NCBI GenBank assembly: GCA_030645475.1
Contig: JAUSMA010000017.1
Location: forward strand, 62,001-126,000
Direction of reading: 5' to 3'
Origin: Nitrospirota bacterium
GTDB taxonomy: Bacteria > Nitrospirota > Nitrospiria > Nitrospirales > Nitrospiraceae
DNA length: 64,000 nt
Below, piece by piece: positions 36,452 through 44,089 of the stretch. Below the pieces are notes generated by a model. The model saw nothing but the letters and a program-made list of their open reading frames with translations. It made no database searches and was not told the origin of the DNA. Position 1 is the first letter of the stretch. Each line of letters begins with the position of its first letter. The position numbers and the translations under genes were made by a program.

Positions 36452-36560
36452 TTGTGCGGCGGCATTCAGGGTCAGGTCTTGTAATCATACATCTCGTCTT
36501 CCGATCGAACGACTCCTTTCCGTGCTCTCCCCGTTACTCTTCAAGTAGGCTAACCAGGCA

Positions 36561-36790
36561 TTCCTTCACTGTGCGCATCCAGCTCGGCATTATTCTAGAA
36601 GTGACCCTTCCAAGCTCGCTTCCTTTTCTATTCATGGGGCGGCCTGGTCGATCCTCGAATGCGCGCGTCGAACGAGCACAGCCTCATCGTGCGCGTTCCG
36701 CGAGCAGGAGGACGGCCAGGCTGCCCCCTCTTCCCCTTCGGAGGCCGCGCGTTGCGCGAGCACGGAAGATCATCAGGCTCCATCCCTTCC
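36561..36790. repeat. Family B dispersed element, long copy
   Basis: About 230 bp. It shares TTCACTGTGCGCAT, AAGTGACCCTTCCAAGC, GCGCGTCGAACGAGCAC, TCGTGCGCGTTCCGCGAGCA and GATCATCAGGCTCCATCCC in the same order with 45199-45370. An extra segment of about 50 bp (GAGGCCGCGCGTTGCGCGAGC) is inserted before the last motif. It fills most of the 443-base gap 36452-36894; the first 100 bases hold nothing I can name. Confidence 0.65.
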
Positions 36791-36865
36791 TCTGTTCCGG
36801 GAGCACAGGGTGCATGGTCAGTCTCTGTGCTCCCAATTCAGCGTTCCCTTTTGCTCGTCGTTGAT

Positions 36866-36871
36866 TATAAT
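36866..36871 (+). promoter_or_regulatory. Candidate -10 box upstream of antitoxin-like genes
   Basis: A perfect TATAAT, 24 bases before the ATG at 36895. The -35 region at the right distance (GTTCCC) is poor, so activity may need an activator. Confidence 0.4.
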
Positions 36872-36894
36872 AGGGCGTCTGGAGTGGTGTTTTG

Positions 36895-37107
36895 ATGAGC
36901 GCGATTCACAAGCAGATTGTGACTGACGAAGAGGGGCGCCCTGTCGGGGTTTTAATCCCCTATGAGGAGTGGCTGCGCATCGAACGGCAGTTGTTGGGTG
37001 CTGCCTCGGCATGCGGAGTTGAACAACTCCGGCATCACGAGGGTGTGATCCGATTGTCGGAGGACCCTGTTGACTATCAGCGTCGCTTGCGCGACGAGTG
37101 GGCATAG
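36895..37107 (+). CDS. Phd-like small protein
   Basis: 70 residues from the ATG at 36895. The start IHKQIVTDEEGRPVGVLIPYEEWLRIE has the look of Phd/YefM-type antitoxins and their relatives (a strand with G-P-VGVLIPYEEW followed by a helix). The C-terminus is charged (SEDPVDYQRRLRDEWA). A partner toxin would normally follow; instead the next gene is an XRE-type regulator seven bases on. Confidence 0.55.
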   Translation: MSAIHKQIVTDEEGRPVGVLIPYEEWLRIERQLLGAASACGVEQLRHHEGVIRLSEDPVDYQRRLRDEWA

Positions 37108-37114
37108 ACCGGTC

Positions 37115-37399
37115 ATGAAAAAGAAAATTACTAAATCCAGCGACAATATCTTTGTTGATCTCGGCTTCGATCCAGCCGAGGCAGCCGTGCTCCAGATGCG
37201 AGCCAATCTCATGAGCGATCTTCGCCTCTACATCGAAAAGCAGAAGCTCACTCAGGCAGCAGCCGCCAAGCGTCTTGGCATCGCACAATCCCGTGTGTCC
37301 GATCTTGTGTGTGGCAAATGGGACAAGTTCAGCCTCGAAATGCTTATCACCCTTGAAGTGCGGCTGGGACGTACCATTCGAGTTGAATTCGCAGAGTAG
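37115..37399 (+). CDS. XRE-family HTH regulator, HigA-like
   Basis: 94 residues from the ATG at 37115. A typical helix-turn-helix: FVDLGFDPAEAAVLQMRANLM before the DNA-binding part LTQAAAAKRLGIAQSRVSDL, then GKWDKFSLEMLITLEVRLG. The same arrangement is common in HigA-type antitoxins of phage-derived HigB/HigA pairs. No HigB/RelE-like gene lies next to it. It may regulate its own operon with the Phd-like gene. Confidence 0.8.
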   Translation: MKKKITKSSDNIFVDLGFDPAEAAVLQMRANLMSDLRLYIEKQKLTQAAAAKRLGIAQSRVSDLVCGKWDKFSLEMLITLEVRLGRTIRVEFAE

Positions 37400-37445
37400 A
37401 GAGTCTTTGTCGCGGCTGATCGCTGAAGGCTGACAGCTTCCCTGC

Positions 37446-38936
37446 CTATTTCTGCGAATACCACCGATAGCCTTGGTTCTCAGAGAAGCTGGCTTTCGGG
37501 GCTCCGCCTGGCTTTTCCAATAACAAGACTTTGAAGTCGAGGAGGCCGAACCAGGCGGGATCGACCACGTCGTGGTAGTGGCAACCATGGAGTTTGGGGA
37601 GCATGTCGCCCAGAGCCTGTTGCAGTTCCTTCTCCGTATAGGCACGCACGGGGAAGGGCTTGTTCATAGCCTGGCAGAACCGCTGAATGGTATAGGCCGC
37701 GCCGGTGCAAAGCACTTTGGTGTCAGGCTTCATGGCGAGGAACTGTGGCAGCGAGAGATAACGTTCCTGGAATCCCAGCCAGCGCACGGCTTGGCGCAAG
37801 TGGCTGTATTGGACTTCGTATTCCGTATGGCCCGGCAGCTTGACCGGTGCCGGCCAGCCTTCTTCGATCCCGAACTCCGTGAGAAAAGCCCTGCCGCCCG
37901 GCTTCAAGACGCGCCAGAGCTCCGCCACGAAGCGAAAGGGGCCGAGGTTGAAGATCACATCTTCCGGCAGGTCCTGGCCCAGCGGCAGCCTTGTGCGTCT
38001 GATCCAATCTAATGCTTCCTGATGCTGCGGCGTCTCGCCCGTTCCCTCTTGGAGTTCTTTCCTGGTCAGCTTTACCGGGGTCATGTCGGCCATGTTTTCG
38101 TTGTCGATGACGAGGTCGACGGAGTTGTCTTTGAAGGGCAGCATTTCGCCGTTGGCGCGGGTGCCGATGCCACCCCAGCCTCCGGTCTTGGCGCGGGTGA
38201 CTTGCAGCTTGAGGAAGGGCTGGGTGATGTCGAGGGAGATGTAGCGGATGGTCTGCTTTTCAAACGGCAACAGTTCCTTGCCCAACTCTCGGGCGAGGTA
38301 GCCGAGTCCGCCGCCTACTTCCACGATGACGCGGGGCTTGGGGTTGAACCAGCCGAGCTTCCGCAATTGTTTCATCAGCAGCCGGCCATAGGTCAAGCCG
38401 TTGAGTGTCTCGTTCGGCTCCCGGAAGAGGTGTGACACGGTGGTTTCGATGAGGTCGAAGTGGCCGTCGTCTTCGCCGCTGTCGGAGAGTTCGTGATGAT
38501 GAAAGTCTTCAAGGTGTTCTTCCCCCTCGAACCCCTCTTGCCCTGACCAGCCTTCCCTGATTTCTTGGAGGAGCAGGTCCCACTTGGCCTTGTGGCGGTG
38601 GCCGCCAGGAGGTTCCGTTCCGAAGTAGCACAGCGAGTAGGTGGGCAGGGACCAATGTTCCAAATGCCACTGCCCAGGCTGTCCATCCGGTCCGCAGATC
38701 TTCGTCCCATATTTTTCCACCAGTGCGCTAACGGAGGTGTGGCCGTTCATCGCCTGGAGCATCTCCAGGCCGGTGCGATTCAATCGCACGATGGGCAGAT
38801 TGTCATCGAGGGGGGCGAACCACCATTCGTCTTCGTGGTGCTGATAGGCGATGAGATCGGGGATATGCCAGGCCAGGAGACTGAGCGTCTCTCCGGTGAG
38901 GCTGAGCGGTTGATGCGCGGCGACAGCTGGTTTCAT
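37446..38936 (-). CDS. PqqD-like domain fused to a class I methyltransferase
   Basis: 496 residues from the ATG at 38936; the frame runs on into a repeat, so this start is chosen. Residues about 24-80 resemble PqqD/RRE peptide-binding domains (PDLIAYQHHEDEWWF, then VRLNRTGLEMLQAMNG and TVSALV-like spacing). A His/Glu/Asp-rich stretch at 130-160 (LEDFHHHELSD) follows. The C-terminal part is a SAM methyltransferase: VIVEVGGGLGYLARELG at 203-219, DITQP, and a later LKPGGRAFLTEFG. PqqD-like domains often bring a peptide substrate to a modifying enzyme, so a peptide or carrier substrate is plausible; none is visible nearby. Confidence 0.65.
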   Translation of the reverse strand: MKPAVAAHQPLSLTGETLSLLAWHIPDLIAYQHHEDEWWFAPLDDNLPIVRLNRTGLEMLQAMNGHTSVSALVEKYGTKICGPDGQPGQWHLEHWSLPTYSLCYFGTEPPGGHRHKAKWDLLLQEIREGWSGQEGFEGEEHLEDFHHHELSDSGEDDGHFDLIETTVSHLFREPNETLNGLTYGRLLMKQLRKLGWFNPKPRVIVEVGGGLGYLARELGKELLPFEKQTIRYISLDITQPFLKLQVTRAKTGGWGGIGTRANGEMLPFKDNSVDLVIDNENMADMTPVKLTRKELQEGTGETPQHQEALDWIRRTRLPLGQDLPEDVIFNLGPFRFVAELWRVLKPGGRAFLTEFGIEEGWPAPVKLPGHTEYEVQYSHLRQAVRWLGFQERYLSLPQFLAMKPDTKVLCTGAAYTIQRFCQAMNKPFPVRAYTEKELQQALGDMLPKLHGCHYHDVVDPAWFGLLDFKVLLLEKPGGAPKASFSENQGYRWYSQK

Positions 38937-38943
38937 GTTTAGC

Positions 38944-39064
38944 AGGATGCTGAAAAAGACCGCCAGCGGCGTTCTCGCTTCACGAAAAGGCTCAACGTAC
39001 CACAAGGGTCCGCCTCGCCTCTTTGCTCGCTGCGGCCTTGCTGGACGGCCTTTTTGAGCATCCT
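38944..39064. repeat. Family A palindromic element, full copy
   Basis: 121 bp with inverted ends AGGATGCTGAAAAAGACCGCC and (reverse complement of the right end) AGGATGCTCAAAAAGGCCGTC. The inner part contains GTTCTCGCTTC, CTCAACGTACC and CGCTGCGGCCTTGCTGG, shared with 11596 and 41091. Directly precedes the PqqD-like gene. Confidence 0.75.
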
Positions 39065-39227
39065 GAAGCTATTGGAGTTTCTATGCATGCGAAACATTTG
39101 AGCTGTACTTTTTTCTTTCACAGAGTTTTCCGCAGCCTGTTGGACAACCTGTGTGAGCGCCGCAGCCTACACGAGGGGCCAGGATTCTCGCAAGGCCCAA
39201 AGGGACGTGAAGCGCCGTTGGTGGGGG

Positions 39228-39356
39228 AGCTGATCGCGAATGGCGTATAGATGATGGCTCGGGGAACGCACGATCTGTCGTGAGAATCAGTCGATCATCG
39301 GGTTGGGCAGTTCCGGCTCTGGTTTCTAGCCATCAGCCATACACTATAGGCTCTTT
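39228..39356. repeat. Family C repeat
   Basis: AATGGCGTATAGATGATGGC at left answers AGCCATCAGCCATACACTAT and AGGCTCTTTTC at right. It and the family A element fill the 434-base gap 38937-39370. Confidence 0.5.
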
Positions 39357-39370
39357 TCTTCAGACAAACG

Positions 39371-39748
39371 TTAGAGCTGGGATGGGATCTGGGGGCCGTC
39401 GGTAACGGTGATGACTCCGCGCATGATGGGATGAATGCGGCAGAGGTAGGGGTAACGGCCGGGAGCGAGTCCGGGGAGTGTAAATGTGCCGTTCGGAAGC
39501 ATGAGGCCGGAGTCGAAGGCGCAGTGATCGCCGTCCTCCAAACAGCCGGTATGGGTGACGGTATGTTCCGTTGCTGTGGGATTTTCCCACTGGATGGGAG
39601 ATCCAGTCGAGACGGTGACGGATTTCGGCACAAAGTAGGGGGAACCACTCTCGATAATGATGGCTGTGTAAGGGGGTGTCGCGGCCGTCGGCCAGGCCGA
39701 GAACAGTCCCAGGGTGAGAAGCAGGGCTATGAGGAGGCGAGGGTTCAT
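39371..39748 (-). CDS. Periplasmic cupredoxin (plastocyanin/azurin-like)
   Basis: 125 residues. A signal peptide of about 23 residues (cleavage near TAA) leads a single small beta-barrel. Type 1 copper ligands are complete: H62 in TEHTVTH, then C103, H106 and M109 in YLCRIHPIMRG. It should shuttle single electrons in the periplasm. In a nitrite oxidiser a copper carrier may link oxidation enzymes to cytochromes, but the partner is not shown. An extra Cys pair (C69, C76) may form a disulfide. Confidence 0.88.
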   Translation of the reverse strand: MNPRLLIALLLTLGLFSAWPTAATPPYTAIIIESGSPYFVPKSVTVSTGSPIQWENPTATEHTVTHTGCLEDGDHCAFDSGLMLPNGTFTLPGLAPGRYPYLCRIHPIMRGVITVTDGPQIPSQL

Positions 39749-40005
39749 GAGGGCTCCCAGACAGTTTTCTTTCTATACCATAGAGCCGTTTGGATGGAGA
39801 AGGATTCGGCTCTCTTCTACTGCCTATTTTATCATGCCGGTGACGCGCGCGTATGGGGGTGAGCCGTCGTGGAGCGGATTGGTTGCAGGAGCGGGTTTGT
39901 GGCATCCTTTCGGAGGCGATGGGGGGTGTGAGTTGCAAGACCCCATAAGTTCATGCTAGATGGAGGCCGCGTCACACATCCACTGGATGAAAGAGGAGAA
40001 TTTCG

Positions 40006-40515
40006 ATGGTGAAGAAGAAACAACCGGCGAAGAAAGCCTCTGCGAAGGCAACGGCCAAAGCCAAAGCAAAACCCAAAGCAAAACCCGCAGTCAAGAAGGC
40101 CGTGAAGAAATCTGCTGCGAAGAAAGTCACGATGAAAACTGCCAAGAAGGCTGCCCCGAAACGTTCTGCGGCGGCACCCAAGCCCGCGCTGAAAAAACCG
40201 GCAGCAAAAACGGTGTCAGCCCCGTCGTCCAAGTCCGCGTCTCCAGCCCACGTCAAGAAGCCCGTGCAGTCGTTCATGGATGAGGACGAGGTCCAGAGGC
40301 CAGTATCCTCGCGGCCGACGGCGTCTCCGATGCCGAAAGATGCCGATCTTGAGGATGAGTTGCTCGATGACGATGTCGATCTGGCCGATGACGCCGACGA
40401 GACCGATGAAGACGTGGAAGAAGAGCTTACGCTGGATGGGGAAGATGAAGACTCGGATTTCCTCGAAAAACCAGAGAGCCTGCTCGAGGACTCAGACGAT
40501 TACCACACGCATTGA
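40006..40515 (+). CDS. Histone H1-like basic protein with acidic tail
   Basis: 169 residues, ATG at 40006 with AGAGGAG upstream. Residues 1-90 are almost only Lys, Ala and Pro (KKxAKK and AKAKPKAKP runs), as in bacterial histone H1-like proteins that bind DNA without a fixed fold. From about 95 the sequence turns strongly acidic (DLEDELLDDDVDLADDADETDED), which could fold back on or compete with the basic half. A strong hairpin follows at 40536. Confidence 0.75.
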   Translation: MVKKKQPAKKASAKATAKAKAKPKAKPAVKKAVKKSAAKKVTMKTAKKAAPKRSAAAPKPALKKPAAKTVSAPSSKSASPAHVKKPVQSFMDEDEVQRPVSSRPTASPMPKDADLEDELLDDDVDLADDADETDEDVEEELTLDGEDEDSDFLEKPESLLEDSDDYHTH

Positions 40516-40535
40516 CACCCGCATGGGATGCCAGG

Positions 40536-40558
40536 TCTCGCCGAGTCGTCCGGCGAGA
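40536..40558 (+). terminator. Hairpin after the histone-like gene
   Basis: Perfect 8-bp stem TCTCGCCG/CGGCGAGA with a 7-base loop, 20 bases past the stop. No T-run follows, so it is only terminator-like. Confidence 0.5.
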
Positions 40559-40642
40559 TGAGGCTGGGACTCTGTTCCGGTTTCATGGTATCCGTTCTGC
40601 CCGTGTAATATCTTCCTGCTGAATACCCGCGATGAATTGCCT

Positions 40643-41089
40643 ATGAGTCATTTTTTGTTCGTGGCCGGGGCTTTGCGAGAGCGCACCTCGGAGGAAAGTG
40701 CTGAGTTGCAACTCGGGCATGGCCTCTGGGGCCTCTGCACCGGACTGATCCGGACGAATCTCCAGACCTACCTCGATGCAGAGTCTCGTGGGTTGGTGTA
40801 TGTGCTGAAGGTCGGGCTCTGTGCCGAGTTTCGAATCCTCTCTCCCGTGTTAGATTTTTCCGCGTTGGACGCGTTCCTCAGCGATGAGTTGAGAACGGAG
40901 GCCAGATTTGGCTTTGTGCGGATCGACGGCGTACGTCGGTTGGCTTGCCCATCCGCTGTGAGTCAACCCCTCTTGCTGAACGTGTTGCAGATTGCCGATC
41001 AGGCCGAACTCACGCGACGTTTAACCTTGGGCATGCATCGGTTGACGCAAGCGGAGTATGACGCAATCATGCAAGTCGCCGCAGCTTAA
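40643..41089 (+). CDS. Hypothetical protein, possibly GGCT-like
   Basis: 148 residues from the ATG at 40643. The start (HFLFVAGALRERTSEESAEL) and the middle SRGLVYVLKVGLCAEFRILS faintly resemble gamma-glutamylcyclotransferase-like folds but the conserved YGSL is absent, so I do not assign it. The C-terminal half is helical. No signal peptide. It ends one base before a family A element. Confidence 0.55.
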   Translation: MSHFLFVAGALRERTSEESAELQLGHGLWGLCTGLIRTNLQTYLDAESRGLVYVLKVGLCAEFRILSPVLDFSALDAFLSDELRTEARFGFVRIDGVRRLACPSAVSQPLLLNVLQIADQAELTRRLTLGMHRLTQAEYDAIMQVAAA

Positions 41090-41090
41090 C

Positions 41091-41300
41091 AGGATGCTCA
41101 AAAAGGCCGTTCAGCAAGGCCGCAGCGAGTGAAGAGCCGAGGAGGTACAAACCGCACTTCGTGTGGGCCGTTCGCCCTTTGAATGGATCTTGGCGAACGG
41201 AAAGGCCCCTCCAGTGATTCCGATATCCGTGAGCCTCTCTTCGGTACGTTGAGGGTCTGAACGATGCGAGAACGAAGCTGGCGGACTGTTTCAGCATCCT
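41091..41300. repeat. Family A palindromic element with internal insert
   Basis: 210 bp, in the opposite orientation to 38944. The ends AGGATGCTCAAAAAGGCCG and (reverse complement) AGGATGCTGAAACAGTCCG are intact. About 90 bp in the middle (TACAAACCGCACTTCGTG to TCCGTGAGCC) are absent from other copies; the insert has its own inverted pair CCGTTCGCC/GGCGAACGG. Confidence 0.75.
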
Positions 41301-41303
41301 GTT

Positions 41304-41948
41304 CTAGATTCGTTGGCCTGTCATGAGCAGATACGCCTCATCGATTGTGTCGACTTCTTTCACCGTCACATTGAGCTGAAGCCCCAATTCGTTCAGGTTC
41401 CATCTCGCGTCATACATCTGCCCGCGCGGAACAAGCACGGTGCGAAACCCTTCTCGTGCAGCCGCCCGAATCTTATCGGGGATACTGCCCACCGGGCCGA
41501 TCTGTCCTCCCGGCTCAATGGTTCCGGTCAAAGCAATGCCTCGCTGAATGCGGTCGCCCTTGAATAGGGCAATGAATCCGACTGTCATCGCCGCCCCGGC
41601 GCTCGGTCCGTCGCTGCCGGTGGGCCGATAGGCGACCCCTTGCACCGAGACGGTTCCACTATGCTGGAGCGAGGGTGTCCGTTCGACGGCATAGCTAAAG
41701 GCCTGAGCCATGGCGCCTAAATGGGCATCGCCCAGCCGTACGCCGGCAAGGAGCCATTGGAGTCGAATGGGATTCGGGTCGGGGTTTTTATCCCACCACA
41801 TCATGAGGACTTCAAACACGCCGAGATTATTTTGGTGAATCGCCGCCAGGACTGGGAGCTCAATGACCGTATCCGCGCGGACTGAGGCTGGGATTCCACA
41901 GAGAAGGGTGAGGACTAACGTGCAAATGGCAGCAAGATGACGTGGCAT
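41304..41948 (-). CDS. Secreted Lon-like (S16) protease
   Basis: 214 residues: signal peptide to about 25 (ASVRA), then a domain that matches the proteolytic part of Lon. The catalytic Ser lies in GSDGPSAGAA (S116) and the Lys in SIPDKIRAA (K159), and the intervening LTGTIEPGGQIGPVG is typical of S16. There is no ATPase domain, so it is a stand-alone periplasmic Ser-Lys protease-like protein. Substrate unknown. Confidence 0.8.
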   Translation of the reverse strand: MPRHLAAICTLVLTLLCGIPASVRADTVIELPVLAAIHQNNLGVFEVLMMWWDKNPDPNPIRLQWLLAGVRLGDAHLGAMAQAFSYAVERTPSLQHSGTVSVQGVAYRPTGSDGPSAGAAMTVGFIALFKGDRIQRGIALTGTIEPGGQIGPVGSIPDKIRAAAREGFRTVLVPRGQMYDARWNLNELGLQLNVTVKEVDTIDEAYLLMTGQRI

Positions 41949-41968
41949 CGTGGGGCTCCTTCGTGGGA

Positions 41969-42060
41969 TGAAACGCTGAGCAGTGAGCGATGAACGATGA
42001 TGAGAGGCACGATTGTCCCTTCAGCGTTCCGCGTTTCTCGTTCAGCGCTGTTCGTTCTCG
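41969..42060. repeat. Family E repeat
   Basis: AAACGCTGAGCAGTGAGCGA followed by TGAACGATGATG, answered by TTCAGCGTTCCGCGTTTCTC. It sits between divergent genes for the Lon-like and pentapeptide-like proteins, so their promoters overlap or flank it. Confidence 0.45.
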
Positions 42061-42146
42061 AAAGTGTAGCAATTTCTGTTGGGCCGTACAGTCATTCAGC
42101 GGTTCTTGTCTTGCGTTGGGCCTTGGCATTCCGTATAAGGGCCTGC

Positions 42147-43208
42147 ATGATGAATCGGATATGTGCAGGGATCATAGCGGGCGGGATGGCGCTTCTCGGT
42201 CTGCCGATCGGTGCCGTGGCGTCAACCTGTTCGGTGGAGCAGTCTGCTTCAGGGCCAGGCGCGGCGTTTACGCTGCATCTTGGCGCGGACTGCACGGAAC
42301 CGGAGCGAGAGGCGCGAGCGGTGGATGCGGCGCAGTTACTCCAGGCGCTCAAGGAGGGGAAGGGGCTCGATCTTTCAGGGGTGGTGGTTCGCGGCGATCT
42401 GTCGCTGGATACCTTGCCAGTTGGTTCGTTGCCGTCCGAGCTTGAGGGGATGAAGGAACTGCAGGGGCGGGAGGTCCGCGTGATTGCCGGTTCCCTGACG
42501 ATCGTCAATTCGGTGGTGCGCGGAGCGATCAGGCACCAATCGAGGCAAGGGCTGCTGGTGGTGAAGGGGCCTGTGACGTTCAGCGGGACTAAGTTCGAAC
42601 AGATCGTGGATCTCTCACAGTCTCTGTTCGTGCAGCCTGTGACGTTGTCAGGTGCGGTGTTCTTGCAAGAGAGCTATTTTGTGCAGGGGCGATTTCTGCG
42701 CGACCTCTTTGCGGAGAAGACGGCCTTTGGCCCCCATGCGCGATTCCATCGATCTGTCTTTCACGGGCCGGTGACATTCCAGCAATCGGGATTCAATGGG
42801 CTGGTGGAGTTCTTGGAAGTGGTCTTCGAGAAGGATGCCAATCTGTCGCGTACCTATTTCAAGTTGGGCACCGGGTTTTCCGGAAGCCGGTTCCAGGGTT
42901 TGGCGGATTTCTCTGAAGCCACGTTTGATCGGGAGGCGTTCTTTACCTTTACCCTGTTCGAGGGAGACGCCTACTTCCGCCGGGCGACGTTCCGATCGAC
43001 GGCAGACTTTTCCGATGCGAAGTTCAAAGGGCGAGAGGACTTTTCCAAAGTCTTTTTCGAACAGGGTCCACTGTTTACCCGAGCGACCAGATCGGCGACC
43101 GGACAGGCTCCCCTGGGGCTCGAAAATCAGACTGTGCAGTATGCGATCATCCTCTCCCTCCTGATCTTCAGTGCCATGCTGATTGCCTATCTGATTCGTT
43201 CGCGGTGA
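42147..43208 (+). CDS. Pentapeptide-repeat-like exported protein with C-terminal anchor
   Basis: 353 residues from the ATG at 42147 (a second ATG follows at once). A signal peptide of about 25 residues precedes a region (about 125-315) of five-residue steps with Phe at the centre (VTFSGTKFEQ, ADFSEATFDREAFFTFTLFEG, ADFSDAKFKGREDFSKVFF), the pattern of a right-handed beta-helix. A single membrane segment (IILSLLIFSAMLIAYLI) ends the protein. It is probably membrane-bound with the helix in the periplasm. Function unknown. Confidence 0.75.
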   Translation: MMNRICAGIIAGGMALLGLPIGAVASTCSVEQSASGPGAAFTLHLGADCTEPEREARAVDAAQLLQALKEGKGLDLSGVVVRGDLSLDTLPVGSLPSELEGMKELQGREVRVIAGSLTIVNSVVRGAIRHQSRQGLLVVKGPVTFSGTKFEQIVDLSQSLFVQPVTLSGAVFLQESYFVQGRFLRDLFAEKTAFGPHARFHRSVFHGPVTFQQSGFNGLVEFLEVVFEKDANLSRTYFKLGTGFSGSRFQGLADFSEATFDREAFFTFTLFEGDAYFRRATFRSTADFSDAKFKGREDFSKVFFEQGPLFTRATRSATGQAPLGLENQTVQYAIILSLLIFSAMLIAYLIRSR

Positions 43209-43243
43209 AGATGGCGGTTTCTCTCTGTGACCACTACTAATAG

Positions 43244-44089
43244 ATGGAGGCTTGCTCCTCTCCCCCCAAAGCTGGTATAAGTCCGCTTGTGGATAACCAC
43301 TCAGACGATACCGAACAAACCGAATTGCCCTATCAGGTTCGCATCGAGAACTTTGAGGGGCCGCTTGATCTCCTGCTCCATCTGATTAAGAAGAGCGAGA
43401 TCAATATCTATGACATTCCCATCCATCTGATTGCCCAGCAATACCTCACTTATATTGAGGCGATGGAAGACCTCAACCTGACGGTCGCAGGGGAGTTTCT
43501 GGTCATGGCGGCGACCCTGATTCAGATTAAATCCAAGATGCTGCTTCCCGTCGATGAGACGGCGGTTGACGAGGAAGATGGGCCGGATCCTCGTGAGGAA
43601 TTGGTACGGCGTTTGCTCGAGTATAAGCAGTTCAAAGAGGCAGCCAACCAGTTGGACGAGCACGAGCGGTTGTGGCGGGAGATCTACAGTCGTGAACAGA
43701 GCCCGACGGTCGAATTGGAGTCGGATGAGTCGCTGATGGTCGATGTCAGCTTGTTCGATCTCGTGGATGCGTTGCAGGGGATTTTGAATCGCAATCCCGG
43801 CAAGACCTTCATGGATATCCTACCCGATAATTTGACGGTTCGGGATCGGATGAATTCGATCTTAGAAATGTTGGAAGGGCAGGAGTCGGTAAACTTCGTC
43901 GATCTCTTCGAGCCGTCCTGTCATCGGCTGGTGATCATCGTGACATTTTTGGCCTTGCTGGAGCTCATGAAGCTTCGAACGGCCCGGATATTCCAGGCGG
44001 AGCATTTTGGGCCGATCCTTGTGTCGCGCGCCTTTTCACTCGTGCCAGACCCGGCGGAATTAGATGATGCTGAATGGAGGGGAGCATGA
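43244..44089 (+). CDS. scpA: Segregation and condensation protein A
   Basis: 281 residues as drawn. ScpA is the kleisin that joins SMC heads to ScpB in chromosome condensation. Landmarks: YQVRIENFEGPLDLLLHLI, then IYDIPIHLIAQQYL, GEFLVMAATLIQIKSKMLLP, and the C-terminal winged helix near VIIVTFLALLELMK. The ATG at 43244 and a GTG at 43289 are both possible; the family usually starts near the second. The stop overlaps scpB by ATGA. Confidence 0.93.
   Translation: MEACSSPPKAGISPLVDNHSDDTEQTELPYQVRIENFEGPLDLLLHLIKKSEINIYDIPIHLIAQQYLTYIEAMEDLNLTVAGEFLVMAATLIQIKSKMLLPVDETAVDEEDGPDPREELVRRLLEYKQFKEAANQLDEHERLWREIYSREQSPTVELESDESLMVDVSLFDLVDALQGILNRNPGKTFMDILPDNLTVRDRMNSILEMLEGQESVNFVDLFEPSCHRLVIIVTFLALLELMKLRTARIFQAEHFGPILVSRAFSLVPDPAELDDAEWRGA

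Noticed and set aside
40643-41089. Calling this a gamma-glutamylcyclotransferase
   Set aside because: Only faint similarity at the start; the conserved YGSL and catalytic Glu context are not visible.
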